Positions 25,494 through 33,764 of a DNA stretch of 64,000 bases are shown one piece after another (the first letter of the stretch is position 1; every line of letters starts with the position of its first letter). A program made the translations under genes and the position numbers. This DNA comes from Accumulibacter sp. (GTDB taxonomy: Bacteria > Pseudomonadota > Gammaproteobacteria > Burkholderiales > Rhodocyclaceae): positions 372,001-436,000 of the forward strand of contig JACKLX010000001.1 of assembly GCA_024235695.1 (NCBI GenBank). Reading direction: 5' to 3'. Under the pieces are notes generated by a model. It was given only the letters and a program-made list of their open reading frames with translations. It made no database searches and was not told where the DNA came from.

Positions 25494-27410
25494 ATGCATG
25501 TTCTATACGAAGAAGACGGGGCTTTCCGGACGGCCACCATTGTCCTCGACAATGACAGCTCCCTGCAGGTCGAGGCCGCTTCCGGAAAGCGCAGCAAGGT
25601 CAAGACGGCAAACGTCCTCTTGCGCTACAGTGAGCCGGCACCGGCCACCCTGCTCGATCAGGCCGAGGCGCTGGCCAGCAGCATCGAGCAGGACTTCCTC
25701 TGGGAATGCCTCGGCGACGGCGAGTTCGCCTTCCTCGACTTTGCCGACGAGTACTTCGGTCACGTCGCCAACGCGGTCGAAGCGACGGCCCTGCTGCTGG
25801 CCCTGCAGGCGGCGCCGATCTACTTCCACCGCAAGGGCAAGGGCCGTTTTCGCAGGGCGCCGAGCGAGATTCTCCAGGCCGCCCTCGCCGGCCTCGAAAA
25901 GAAGCGCCAGCAGGCGCTGAGCATTGCCCGCATGGCCGACGAACTGCAGGCCGGCTCGCTGCCAGCCGAGTTTGCGCCGATCATCGGGCAATTGCTCTAC
26001 AAGCCGGACCGCAACCGCAGCGAGACCAGAGCGCTGGAAGCGGCCTGTGCCGCAACTGGCCTTTCGGCGCCGCAGCTGCTGCAGCGCTGCGGCGCCTTTC
26101 GCTCGCCGCATGACTATCACCTGCAGCGTTTCCTGCTTGAGTACTTCCCGCGCGGCACGGGATTTCCGGACAGCGAAATGCCAGCGCTGCCAGCCGGCCT
26201 GCGGCGCGCCGACGTGCGGGCCTTCTCGATCGACGACGCGACGACCACCGAGATCGATGATGCTTTCTCGGTGCAGGCGCTGCCCGGGCTCGGCTGGCAG
26301 ATCGGCATTCACATCGCGGCACCGTCGCTGGGCATCGCGCCGGGGTCACCGCTCGACCAGATCGCCCGCGACCGGCTGTCGACGGTCTACCTGCCGGGCA
26401 GCAAGATCACCATGCTGCCGGATCCGGTGGTGGATTGTTTCACGCTCTGCAGTGGCCGCGACTGCGCCGCCATCTCGCTCTACCTGACGGTGACCTCCGA
26501 CTTCGAGATCAGCGCGCACGAAACGCGGGTCGAGGTCGTACCGGTGGTCGCCAACCTGCGTCACCACGACATCGAGCCGCTGTTCAACGAGAGCACGATT
26601 GCCGCCGGGCTGCCCGAATTCAGCTTCAGCGGCGAACTGATGACGCTCTGGCAACTGGCCAACGCCTGCGAAGGCCGGCGGGGAAAGCCGTCGGCGATGC
26701 AGGGCAATCACGACTACAACTTCCGGATCGACGGCGATCTCGCCGACGCCGAGGCGTGCCGGGTCGACATTTCGGCTCGCCGGCGCGGCAGCCCGCTCGA
26801 CAAGCTGGTTGCCGAGCTGATGATCGTCGCCAACAGCACCTGGGGCGGCCTGCTGGCCAGCAAGGGGGTGGCCGCGATCTACCGTATCCAGGCCGGCGGC
26901 AAGGTGCGCATGAGCACATCACCGCAGGCGCACGAGGGACTCGGCGTGAAACAGTACGCCTGGTCGTCGTCGCCCTTGCGCCGCTATGTGGACCTCATCA
27001 ACCAGTGGCAGCTGGTCGCCTGTCTGAACGGCGACACGCCGCCGCATGCCGCGCGTTCGGACGCACTGTTCGCGGCCCTGCGCGATTTCGAGCTGACCTA
27101 TGCCGCCTACGCCGAATTCCAGCGCAGCATGGAACGCTACTGGTGCCTGCGCTGGTTGCGTCAGCAGGGCGTCGAGACGATCACGGCGGCGATCATTGGC
27201 CGCGACAATCTGGTCCGACTGGCCGGCTTGCCGCTGGTCCTGCGCGTGCCATCGGCGCCGCAACTCAAGCCCGGCGAGCAGATTCGCGTGCGCATCGAGT
27301 CGATCGATGAACTGACTCTCGAACTCTCCTGCCGCTATCTGGAAACGCTCACCGCCGGCGGCGAAGCGCGCGAGGAGGCCAGCGACGGGCTCGTGGAGGC
27401 GATCGATTGA
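25494..27410 (+). CDS. RNB-domain exoribonuclease (RNase II-like)
   Basis: A 638-residue 3'-5' exoribonuclease-like protein. The N-terminal ~200 residues hold a degenerate cold-shock/winged-helix region; the RNB catalytic domain starts near residue 240 with FSIDDATTTEIDDAF. Compared with RNase II (four Asp in TID..MDIDD), the second Asp is Glu here. Later motifs YLPGSKITMLPD, ELMIVANSTWGGLLA and SSSPLRRYVDLINQWQL are intact, including the Arg used in catalysis. A short S1-like tail ends the protein. RNA turnover is the likely role. Confidence 0.9.
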   Translation: MHVLYEEDGAFRTATIVLDNDSSLQVEAASGKRSKVKTANVLLRYSEPAPATLLDQAEALASSIEQDFLWECLGDGEFAFLDFADEYFGHVANAVEATALLLALQAAPIYFHRKGKGRFRRAPSEILQAALAGLEKKRQQALSIARMADELQAGSLPAEFAPIIGQLLYKPDRNRSETRALEAACAATGLSAPQLLQRCGAFRSPHDYHLQRFLLEYFPRGTGFPDSEMPALPAGLRRADVRAFSIDDATTTEIDDAFSVQALPGLGWQIGIHIAAPSLGIAPGSPLDQIARDRLSTVYLPGSKITMLPDPVVDCFTLCSGRDCAAISLYLTVTSDFEISAHETRVEVVPVVANLRHHDIEPLFNESTIAAGLPEFSFSGELMTLWQLANACEGRRGKPSAMQGNHDYNFRIDGDLADAEACRVDISARRRGSPLDKLVAELMIVANSTWGGLLASKGVAAIYRIQAGGKVRMSTSPQAHEGLGVKQYAWSSSPLRRYVDLINQWQLVACLNGDTPPHAARSDALFAALRDFELTYAAYAEFQRSMERYWCLRWLRQQGVETITAAIIGRDNLVRLAGLPLVLRVPSAPQLKPGEQIRVRIESIDELTLELSCRYLETLTAGGEAREEASDGLVEAID

Positions 27411-27411
27411 G

Positions 27412-28299
27412 GTGAACGCGAGCCGGCGTCAACGCTATCAATCCCCGCTTGCTGCGCGCAGCCTGTGGCTGGCATTGGCGGTGTCGCTGCTGCTGCACGC
27501 GCTGCTGCTGTCGCTGCACTTCAGCTTCCCGGATGCGACTCGTGCCTTTCAGGACAAGGCACTCGACATCATCCTGGTCAATAGTCGCTCGGCCCGCAAG
27601 CCGCCGGAGGCGCAGGCCCTGGCGCAGGCCAATCTCGACGGCGGCGGCAATACCGAGCAGGAGCGCCGCGCGACGACGCCCTTGCCGCCAGCGCCCCGGC
27701 ATCAGGACGGCGAGGACCTCGAGCACTCGCAGCGGCGGGTCCAGGAACTCGAAGCAAGACAGCAGCGGCTGGCGACGCAGGCGCACAGCCGCACCGCCGT
27801 CGCGCCGACTCCGGAAAAGGAGGCGCAGCCCGAGCCCGAGCCAGCGACCGTCAGCGGCCGCGATCTGGCGTCGAGCGCGCTGGCCATGGCACGGCTCGAG
27901 GGCGCCATCGGCAAGGAGCTCGACGACTACAACAAGCGACCACGCAAGAAGTTCATCGGCACGCGCGCCGACGAGTACCGCTTCGCGCAATACGTCGAGG
28001 AGTGGCGAACCAAGATCGAACGCGTCGGCACGCTCAACTATCCCGAAGCGGCTCGCGGCAAGCTCTACGGAACGCTGGTCCTGACGGTGATCATCAAGAG
28101 CGACGGCACGGTTGCCAGCGTCGAGATCAATCGCTCGTCGGGACACAAGATCCTCGACGATGCGGCGCGCCGGATCGTCGCCATGGCGGCGCCGTTCGCC
28201 GACTTCCCGCCGGCCATCCGGCACGATACCGACATTCTGGTGATCACCCGCAGCTGGCAATTCACCCAGAGCGACAGCCTCGAGACGAGGGCCCGTTGA
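27412..28299 (+). CDS. TonB-family energy-transducing protein
   Basis: A 295-residue inner-membrane protein: short cytoplasmic N terminus, one TM helix (about residues 18-38, [20 protein letters not shown]), a long proline/charge-rich periplasmic linker with a coiled-coil stretch ([19 protein letters not shown]), and a C-terminal TonB domain (about 215-285: [43 protein letters not shown]). No exbB/exbD lies nearby, so it may act with a distant ExbBD or in envelope assembly. The GTG at 27412 directly follows the RNB stop codon. Confidence 0.9.
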   Translation: MNASRRQRYQSPLAARSLWLALAVSLLLHALLLSLHFSFPDATRAFQDKALDIILVNSRSARKPPEAQALAQANLDGGGNTEQERRATTPLPPAPRHQDGEDLEHSQRRVQELEARQQRLATQAHSRTAVAPTPEKEAQPEPEPATVSGRDLASSALAMARLEGAIGKELDDYNKRPRKKFIGTRADEYRFAQYVEEWRTKIERVGTLNYPEAARGKLYGTLVLTVIIKSDGTVASVEINRSSGHKILDDAARRIVAMAAPFADFPPAIRHDTDILVITRSWQFTQSDSLETRAR

Positions 28300-28303
28300 A
28301 GCG

Positions 28304-29143
28304 ATGAGCGACCGTTATTGCGTCCTCGGCAACCCGGTCGGCCACAGCAAGTCGCCCCTGATCCACCACGCCTTCGCTGTCCAGTGCCGCCAGCCGATGA
28401 GCTATCAGGCAATCCTGGCGCCGATCGACGGCTTCGCCGACAGCGTTCGCCGCTTCGTCGCCGAGGGTGGCCGGGGCGCCAACGTCACCGTGCCGTTCAA
28501 GGAGCAGGCGTTTCAGCTGGCGAACCGACTGAGCAGCCGCGCGACGGTCGCCGGCGCGGTCAACACCCTGCTTTTCGACGGCGACGCGATGGTCGGCGAC
28601 AACACCGACGGTGCCGGCCTGCTGCGCGACCTGACGCTCAACCTGGCGTTTCCGCTGGCCGGGCGGCGGGTCCTGCTGCTCGGCGCCGGCGGCGCCGCCC
28701 GCGGCGTCGTCGCGCCGCTGCTCGACGAGGGGCCGGCGGCACTGGTCATCGCCAACCGCAGCGCGGCCCGGGCGGAAGACCTGGCACGGCATTTCGCCAC
28801 TACCGCCACGGTCGTCGGTGGCGATTATCAGGCGCTCGCCGGCGAATCCTTCGACCTGGTGATCAACGCCACTTCGGCCAGCCTGGCGGGCGAGCTGCCG
28901 CCCCTGCCGCCGGGGATCTTCGCTGCCGGCAGCCTGGCCTACGACATGATGTACGGCGACGGCGCCAGGCCCTTTCTCGCCTTGGCCGACAGGCAAGGCG
29001 CGGCGCGTCTGGCCGATGGCCTCGGCATGCTGGTCGAGCAGGCGGCCGAGGCCTTCCATTTCTGGCGCGGTGTGCGCCCCGACAGTGCGCCGGTGATTGC
29101 CATGCTGCGCGGCGTCGTGCCGGACCCAGCGGCGCGACGATGA
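28304..29143 (+). CDS. aroE: shikimate 5-dehydrogenase AroE
   Basis: Reduces 3-dehydroshikimate to shikimate with NADPH in aromatic amino acid synthesis. The 279-residue protein shows [20 protein letters not shown] at the N terminus (substrate Ser pair), [13 protein letters not shown] with the catalytic Lys, AVNTLLF, the NADP motif [18 protein letters not shown] and YDMMYG. It begins four bases after the TonB-like gene and overlaps mtgA by four bases (ATGA). Confidence 0.97.
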   Translation: MSDRYCVLGNPVGHSKSPLIHHAFAVQCRQPMSYQAILAPIDGFADSVRRFVAEGGRGANVTVPFKEQAFQLANRLSSRATVAGAVNTLLFDGDAMVGDNTDGAGLLRDLTLNLAFPLAGRRVLLLGAGGAARGVVAPLLDEGPAALVIANRSAARAEDLARHFATTATVVGGDYQALAGESFDLVINATSASLAGELPPLPPGIFAAGSLAYDMMYGDGARPFLALADRQGAARLADGLGMLVEQAAEAFHFWRGVRPDSAPVIAMLRGVVPDPAARR

Positions 29144-29835
29144 GCCGCCTCGGCACCTGGCTGAAGACGCTGCTCGTCGGCCTGGTGGCGCTGCTGCTGC
29201 TCTACCAGCTGTGGCTGTTCGCTTGGGTGCTGTGGTGGAACCGGGTCAATCCGGAGCAAACGCGTTTCATGAGCATCCGACTCGCCGAGCTGCGGGTCAA
29301 GGATCCGCAGGCGCAGTTGCGACAACGCTGGGTCGCCTACCCGCAGATCTCGGCGAACCTGAAACGCGCCATCATTGCTTCCGAGGACGCCAAGTTCGTC
29401 GATCACGAGGGTTTCGACTGGCAAGGGATCCAGAATGCGATCGAGAAGAACCAGCAACGCGGACGAATCGTCGCCGGCGGTTCGACGATTTCGCAGCAAC
29501 TCGCCAAGAATCTCTTCCTGACGCCGACCAGGACACCCTGGCGCAAGGCCGAGGAGGCGCTGATCACGCTGATGCTCGAGGCCGTCTGGAGCAAGCAGCG
29601 GATCTTCGAGGTGTACCTCAACGTCATCGAGTGGGGCAACGGCGTCTTCGGCGCCGAAGCCGCCGCCCGCCACTACTACGGCATTGCCGCGGCGCAGCTC
29701 TCGGCCGAGCAGGCGGCCCGTCTGGCGGGCATGGTCCCCAGCCCGCGTTTCTACGACCGCAACCGCAATGCTCCGGGGCTGGCCAGGAAAACGGCGATCA
29801 TTCTGGCGCGAATGCCCGCCGCCGACGTCCCGTGA
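29140..29835 (+). CDS. mtgA: monofunctional peptidoglycan glycosyltransferase MtgA
   Basis: Polymerises lipid II into glycan strands at the outer face of the inner membrane. The 231-residue protein has an N-terminal TM helix (about residues 10-32) and the GT51 motifs [16 protein letters not shown] (catalytic Glu), [15 protein letters not shown], the [12 protein letters not shown] region and [25 protein letters not shown]. Its ATG overlaps the aroE stop, the common aroE-mtgA pairing in betaproteobacteria. Confidence 0.96.
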   Translation: MSRLGTWLKTLLVGLVALLLLYQLWLFAWVLWWNRVNPEQTRFMSIRLAELRVKDPQAQLRQRWVAYPQISANLKRAIIASEDAKFVDHEGFDWQGIQNAIEKNQQRGRIVAGGSTISQQLAKNLFLTPTRTPWRKAEEALITLMLEAVWSKQRIFEVYLNVIEWGNGVFGAEAAARHYYGIAAAQLSAEQAARLAGMVPSPRFYDRNRNAPGLARKTAIILARMPAADVP

Positions 29836-29937
29836 ACGCTCGGCCGGGGAAGACCTGGCGGCGATCGTGAGATACTATCGGCATCTGGTCGATGCTGCGT
29901 CGGTTTCCTGCCGGCAACAATCCAAGGAGTTCAAGCC

Positions 29938-30447
29938 ATGAAGTTCCGCATCCTGTTCCTGCTGCTCATGCTCGGCGCCATCGCCGGTTTTTCGGCGCTC
30001 AACTGGGATGCCTTCGTCACCCCGACGACCTTGTCGGTTGGCCTGACCGACGTGCAGGCGCCGATCGGCGTGATCATGCTCGGCGCGCTGTGCCTGCTGA
30101 CCGCCTATTTCCTGGCCTTCGTGATCTATGTCCAGGCCTCGGCGCTCTTCGATTCGCGGCGTCACGCGCAGGAACTGCAGGCCAATCGCGAACTTGCCGA
30201 CAAGGCCGAGGCCTCGCGCTTTACCGAGCTGCGCGGCTTCATCACCGTCGAGTTGCAGCAACTCGCTCGGCAGCAGGCAAACATGGGATCGTCGGCAGCC
30301 GTCGACTCGGCGGTACTGGCCAGACTCGATCGCGTCGAGAAGGATCTGCTGGCCGCCGTCGAGCAATTGGCGAATACCCTCGGCGCCGCCCTCGGCGAGC
30401 TCGAGGACCGTCTCGAAAGGAGCGAACGGGGCCTGCCGCCGCGCTAG
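29938..30447 (+). CDS. LapA-domain-like membrane protein of unknown function
   Basis: A 169-residue protein with two N-terminal hydrophobic helices (about residues 4-20 and 42-65) separated by FVTPTTLSVGLTDVQAPIGV, resembling the DUF1049/LapA fold, then a long charged helix (about 70-165) likely to form a coiled coil. The ATG is preceded by AAGGAG. It may be the last gene of the aroE-mtgA transcription unit. LapA-type proteins are linked to lipopolysaccharide assembly in enterobacteria, but this protein lacks the LapB neighbour and the role is unproven. Confidence 0.75.
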   Translation: MKFRILFLLLMLGAIAGFSALNWDAFVTPTTLSVGLTDVQAPIGVIMLGALCLLTAYFLAFVIYVQASALFDSRRHAQELQANRELADKAEASRFTELRGFITVELQQLARQQANMGSSAAVDSAVLARLDRVEKDLLAAVEQLANTLGAALGELEDRLERSERGLPPR

Positions 30448-30492
30448 CGCCCGCGCTGCCGGCGCTTTCCTGGCGCTGCCGGCCGCCAGGAC

Positions 30493-30519
30493 AAGAAAAA
30501 GCCCGCGGCAGCGGGCTTT
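30493..30519 (-). terminator. intrinsic terminator at the end of rhlE
   Basis: AAAGCCCGC (30498-30506) pairs with GCGGGCTTT (30511-30519) across a 4-base loop. On the minus strand the stem is followed by a T-rich tail, and it lies 20 bases after the rhlE stop. On the plus strand only three T follow, so it would be a weaker terminator for the convergent LapA-like gene. Confidence 0.85.
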
Positions 30520-30538
30520 CCGGATGTGTTTGCCGCGA

Positions 30539-31924
30539 TCAGCGGTCGCCCCAGGCGCGGCGACCGCTGCCCGCATGACCGCTCTTCGGCGCTTCGCGGT
30601 GGGGTGTGCGGGGCAAGCCCTCGCGCCGCGAAGCCGGCGGCTTGTTGGCGCGGTTGTCGCTGGCTTTCCAGCCGGGTTTGCCGGTCGGGCGCGGCTTTGC
30701 CGGCGCCGGCCGGCGGGTCGGTTCGTGGCCGGCGACGATGGCGACCGGGATCGTCTGCTTGGTGAAGCGTTCGATCTTCCTGACGTTGAAGTGCTCGGCG
30801 TGATGAACCAGCGAGATTGCCAGACCGTTACGGCCGGCGCGGCCGGTACGACCGATGCGATGGACGTAGTCTTCGGCGAATTTCGGCAGATCGTAGTTGA
30901 AGACGTGGGTGATCGTCGGCACGTCGATGCCGCGCGCGGCGACGTCGGTCGCCACGAGGATCCGCAGCTGGCCACGACGCAGCGCAGTCAGCGTCCGGTT
31001 GCGGGCGCCCTGATGCATGTCGCCGTGCAGCGCTGCGGCGTTCAGCCCGGCGACGTTGAGGCGATCGCTGACGGTATCGGCGTCACGCTTGGTGGCGGTG
31101 AACACCAGCGCCTGATCGACCGATGCGTCGCGCAGCAGGTGGTCGAGAAGGCGGTTCTTGTGCGACAGATCGTCGACGAAATGCATCCGCTGCTCGATGT
31201 TGTCGTGGCGCGTCGACGCGACGTCGACGCGAATCTGTAGCGCGTTGCGGGTCATCCGCTGCGCCATCTCGCCGACGGTGCCGTCGAGCGTTGCCGAGAA
31301 AAGCATCGTCTGGCGTGCGGCGGGGGTCGCCGCAACGATCCGTTCGATGTCTTCGATGAAACCCATGTCGAGCATCCGGTCGGCTTCGTCGAGAACCAGG
31401 ATCTGCAGCTGCGAGAAGTCGATCTTGCCCGAGCTCATGTGGTCGATCAGGCGGCCCGGCGTGGCGACCAGGATTTCCGGGTTGCGGCCGAGAAGTTCCA
31501 TCTGCTTCGGGTAGGGCATGCCGCCGAGGATGGCAACCGCCCGGACATGGTGCAGCTGCCGGCCGTACTTGTCGGTGGCAGCGGTGACCTGCAGGGCGAG
31601 CTCGCGAGTCGGCGTCAGAACCAGCATCTTCGGCTGCGCCGGCTGGAAGCGTTGGCGATCGTTGCCGCGGCCGCGTGCCGGCCGCCGCTCCTGGCTTGCC
31701 GGGCGAGCCGGGTCGCTGGCGCGCTCCTGCGAGGCAAAGCGGTGCAGCGCCGGCAGCATGAAGGCGGCTGTCTTGCCCGAGCCGGTCTGCGATGAAACCA
31801 TCAGATCGCGGCCTTCGATGGCCGCCGGAATGGCTTGCTTCTGGACCGGCGTCGGCTCGCTGTAACCGGAATCGGCAAGTGCTTTGAGGATGGCCGGGTG
31901 AAGGCCGATTTCTGCAAAAGTCAT
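30539..31924 (-). CDS. rhlE: DEAD-box RNA helicase RhlE-type
   Basis: A 461-residue ATP-dependent RNA helicase with all core motifs: Q motif FAEIGLHPAILKALADSGYSEPTPVQ, Walker A SQTGSGKTAAF, PTRELALQ, VATPGRLIDH, DEAD (LVLDEADRMLDMGF), SAT, and VATDVAARGIDVP and HRIGRTGRAG in the second domain. The C-terminal ~90 residues are arginine/proline-rich and disordered (RNA binding). The ATG at 31924 begins the Q motif; an upstream in-frame start lacks support. Such helicases act in ribosome assembly and cold adaptation. A long 5' leader precedes it. Confidence 0.95.
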   Translation of the reverse strand: MTFAEIGLHPAILKALADSGYSEPTPVQKQAIPAAIEGRDLMVSSQTGSGKTAAFMLPALHRFASQERASDPARPASQERRPARGRGNDRQRFQPAQPKMLVLTPTRELALQVTAATDKYGRQLHHVRAVAILGGMPYPKQMELLGRNPEILVATPGRLIDHMSSGKIDFSQLQILVLDEADRMLDMGFIEDIERIVAATPAARQTMLFSATLDGTVGEMAQRMTRNALQIRVDVASTRHDNIEQRMHFVDDLSHKNRLLDHLLRDASVDQALVFTATKRDADTVSDRLNVAGLNAAALHGDMHQGARNRTLTALRRGQLRILVATDVAARGIDVPTITHVFNYDLPKFAEDYVHRIGRTGRAGRNGLAISLVHHAEHFNVRKIERFTKQTIPVAIVAGHEPTRRPAPAKPRPTGKPGWKASDNRANKPPASRREGLPRTPHREAPKSGHAGSGRRAWGDR

Positions 31925-32216
31925 AGTTCTCTTCGTGGTCTGGATGTGCCACGCGCTGCCGTTATGGCGCGCTGCGCGGGCAAGGGGAAACGCAACGCCA
32001 ACCAAGGGAAAAGCTGAGAAAGACTCTGATCACTTCACAGAAGTCAGCAGCAATCGGCACAAAAGCTTTGTGCCAGGACGGTGCTGATCGAATCGACACC
32101 AGAAGGCAGGGGGCTTGAGAGTTACGGCCAGGTTCGCGATGCTCGGGGCACTTCGCGTTGGGTCCGCCAAGTGCAGCCGCGCATTATAGCATCAGTTCGC
32201 GGCGCCCGGGTTTTCT
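31925..32216 (-). other. 292-base leader/promoter region of rhlE
   Basis: No gene lies here. The likely promoter is at 32180-32191, which leaves a 5' untranslated region of about 250 bases, long as in many cold-inducible helicase genes. Confidence 0.6.
32183..32191 (-). promoter_or_regulatory. extended -10 promoter of rhlE
   Basis: On the minus strand TGCTATAAT gives a perfect TATAAT preceded by the TGn extension, which can compensate for the absence of a recognisable -35. It lies between the ubiC stop and the rhlE leader. Confidence 0.6.
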
Positions 32217-32804
32217 TTACCCTTTGCACGATTGGCGCTCCTGCTCGCCGCCTTCGCGCAGTTGCAGCAGCGGTGGCGAAAAGATCTCCGTGACCAGCAC
32301 CGACTGACGGCCAAAGCCGAAATGCGAGCGACGAGCCCACAGCGTCGATGGTGGCTGGTCAAGCGTTCGCAGGCCACACAGCGCCGACGCGAAAAGCGGA
32401 TCGCGGCGATCCAGTGCCCTGAATTTCATCGGGCCGCGCGTGAAACCGGCGTGCGAAAACAGCAGCGCGCCAAGCGAGCGGTTGCCAAGGCGCGCCAGCC
32501 AGACATGCAGCGGGCCGCGCGGCCGGCACGGCAGAACGGTGTGGGCAAAGACCACGATCCGATCATCGCAGAGCAACGCCACTTCACGTATCCAGGCGAG
32601 CCGGCCGGGCGTCAGGCGCAGTGCCAGCGCTTCATCGGTGGTCGGGATGCCGAGACCCTGGCGCAGGACCCGCACGGCAAAGCGCCCCCTCGCCTGAATG
32701 CGCTCGGTCAGCGAGCCGCGGTCCTGCAGCCAGCGGTTGCAGGGGGTGCTCCCGGGCGCTCGCAGCAATCTGCTTCGCCACCGCTGCTCGCCTGCGCCGC
32801 TCAT
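32217..32804 (-). CDS. ubiC: chorismate--pyruvate lyase UbiC
   Basis: Converts chorismate to 4-hydroxybenzoate and pyruvate, the first step of ubiquinone synthesis. A 195-residue protein with the UbiC pattern: W...L...GSLTERIQA near residue 30 (SLT motif), VRVLRQGLGIPTTDEALAL, LREVALLCD-like IREVALLCDDRIVVFAHTVLP, and the LGNRSLGALLFSH and R...F segment near the C terminus with the catalytic Glu in VTEIFSP. The ATG at 32804 follows AGGAA... weakly. The DUF192 gene ends 26 bases upstream. ubiA is not adjacent. Confidence 0.88.
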   Translation of the reverse strand: MSGAGEQRWRSRLLRAPGSTPCNRWLQDRGSLTERIQARGRFAVRVLRQGLGIPTTDEALALRLTPGRLAWIREVALLCDDRIVVFAHTVLPCRPRGPLHVWLARLGNRSLGALLFSHAGFTRGPMKFRALDRRDPLFASALCGLRTLDQPPSTLWARRSHFGFGRQSVLVTEIFSPPLLQLREGGEQERQSCKG

Positions 32805-32830
32805 TGCCAGGAATGTCTTTCGTCGATCGC

Positions 32831-33274
32831 CTAGCGGGGGCGCGGCGATTTCTCGATGCCGCCAATCCGGGCGCCGGGCTTGATTCCCTTGCTCGAGAAC
32901 CAGTCGATATTCATCTCCAGCGCATAGCGCGCGGCGCTCGCCGCGCAGTGGTTGGTTTCGGTTTGCGGCTGCATGTTCTCGATGTTCAGAATGCGCCCCT
33001 CTTCGTCGAGGAAAGCGACCGACAGCGGCAGGTAGGTATTGCGCATCCACATGCAGTGGCGCGCCGCCTGGGTGAAGACGAAAAGCATGCCGCGGTTGGC
33101 CGGCATCTGCTGGCGATTCATCAGGCCCTGCATACGATCGCTGTTGTTGGCGGCCACTTCGGCTTCGATCCGGTGGAAGCCGGCGGTCAGTTCCATCACC
33201 GGCAGCTGAGCGTGCGCCGGCGGCGATGTCAGCAACAGCGCCAGCGTGATCGGGGAAAGAAATGGCCTTGGCAT
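32831..33274 (-). CDS. exported DUF192 protein
   Basis: A 147-residue protein with a signal peptide (FLSPITLALLLTSPPAHA, cleavage near AHAQ) followed by a single DUF192 domain: RMQGLMNRQQMPANRGMLFVFTQAARHCMWMRNTYLPLSVAFLDEEGRI and IEMNIDWFS-like ALEMNIDWFSSKGIKPG. The family is common in envelope contexts and functionally undefined. An in-frame ATG at 33394 adds 40 residues of low-complexity arginine-rich sequence and is rejected. Confidence 0.9.
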   Translation of the reverse strand: MPRPFLSPITLALLLTSPPAHAQLPVMELTAGFHRIEAEVAANNSDRMQGLMNRQQMPANRGMLFVFTQAARHCMWMRNTYLPLSVAFLDEEGRILNIENMQPQTETNHCAASAARYALEMNIDWFSSKGIKPGARIGGIEKSPRPR

Positions 33275-33400
33275 CGACAACTCCGGCTGGGTCCATGGAC
33301 GGGGGCGTGGCGAGCCAGGACGACGAAACGGCCGGCGAGCCGCTGTCGTCAGCTCGTGCGCTCGGGCCGCAGAGTCCGGCGTGCCGTCCGCCAATTCCTG

Positions 33401-33694
33401 CTATTTCTTGCGCGCGCCTTTCTTGGCGGGCTTGGCGGTCTTGCCGGAGGTCTTCCCGGCCGGCGCCGCCTGGCCACTGACCGCCGATTTGCCGGCCCCG
33501 GCCTTGCTCGCCGGAGCGGCTGCGCTGCTGCGCTTCGACGTCGCCGTCGGCTTCGGCGGTGCCCCGGCCTCGCCGAAACTTACCGGCGCGTCCGGGTGTT
33601 CGGCCGCTTTCGGTACCGCCTGCGTCGTTGCGCACGACAGCGCCAGTGCCGTCGCCAGCAGGGCACGCAAAAGGATGTCGAACTGCCTTCTCAT
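33401..33694 (-). CDS. small exported Ala/Lys/Pro-rich protein
   Basis: A 97-residue protein with a probable signal peptide or lipoprotein-like leader (LLRALLATALALSCATTQA; the Cys could be a lipobox but the -3/-1 residues fit only loosely) followed by a low-complexity tail rich in alanine, proline and lysine, ending KKGARKK. It has no recognised domain. It lies between nirN and the DUF192 gene on the same strand. A genuine gene is likely because the leader is well formed, but its function is unknown. Confidence 0.6.
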   Translation of the reverse strand: MRRQFDILLRALLATALALSCATTQAVPKAAEHPDAPVSFGEAGAPPKPTATSKRSSAAAPASKAGAGKSAVSGQAAPAGKTSGKTAKPAKKGARKK

Positions 33695-33764
33695 GGCCGT
33701 CTTCTCGAGCGATCCGTGCCGGTCATCGTTGTCGTTCGACAAGCAGCTTTTCGGGCTCGCCGGT

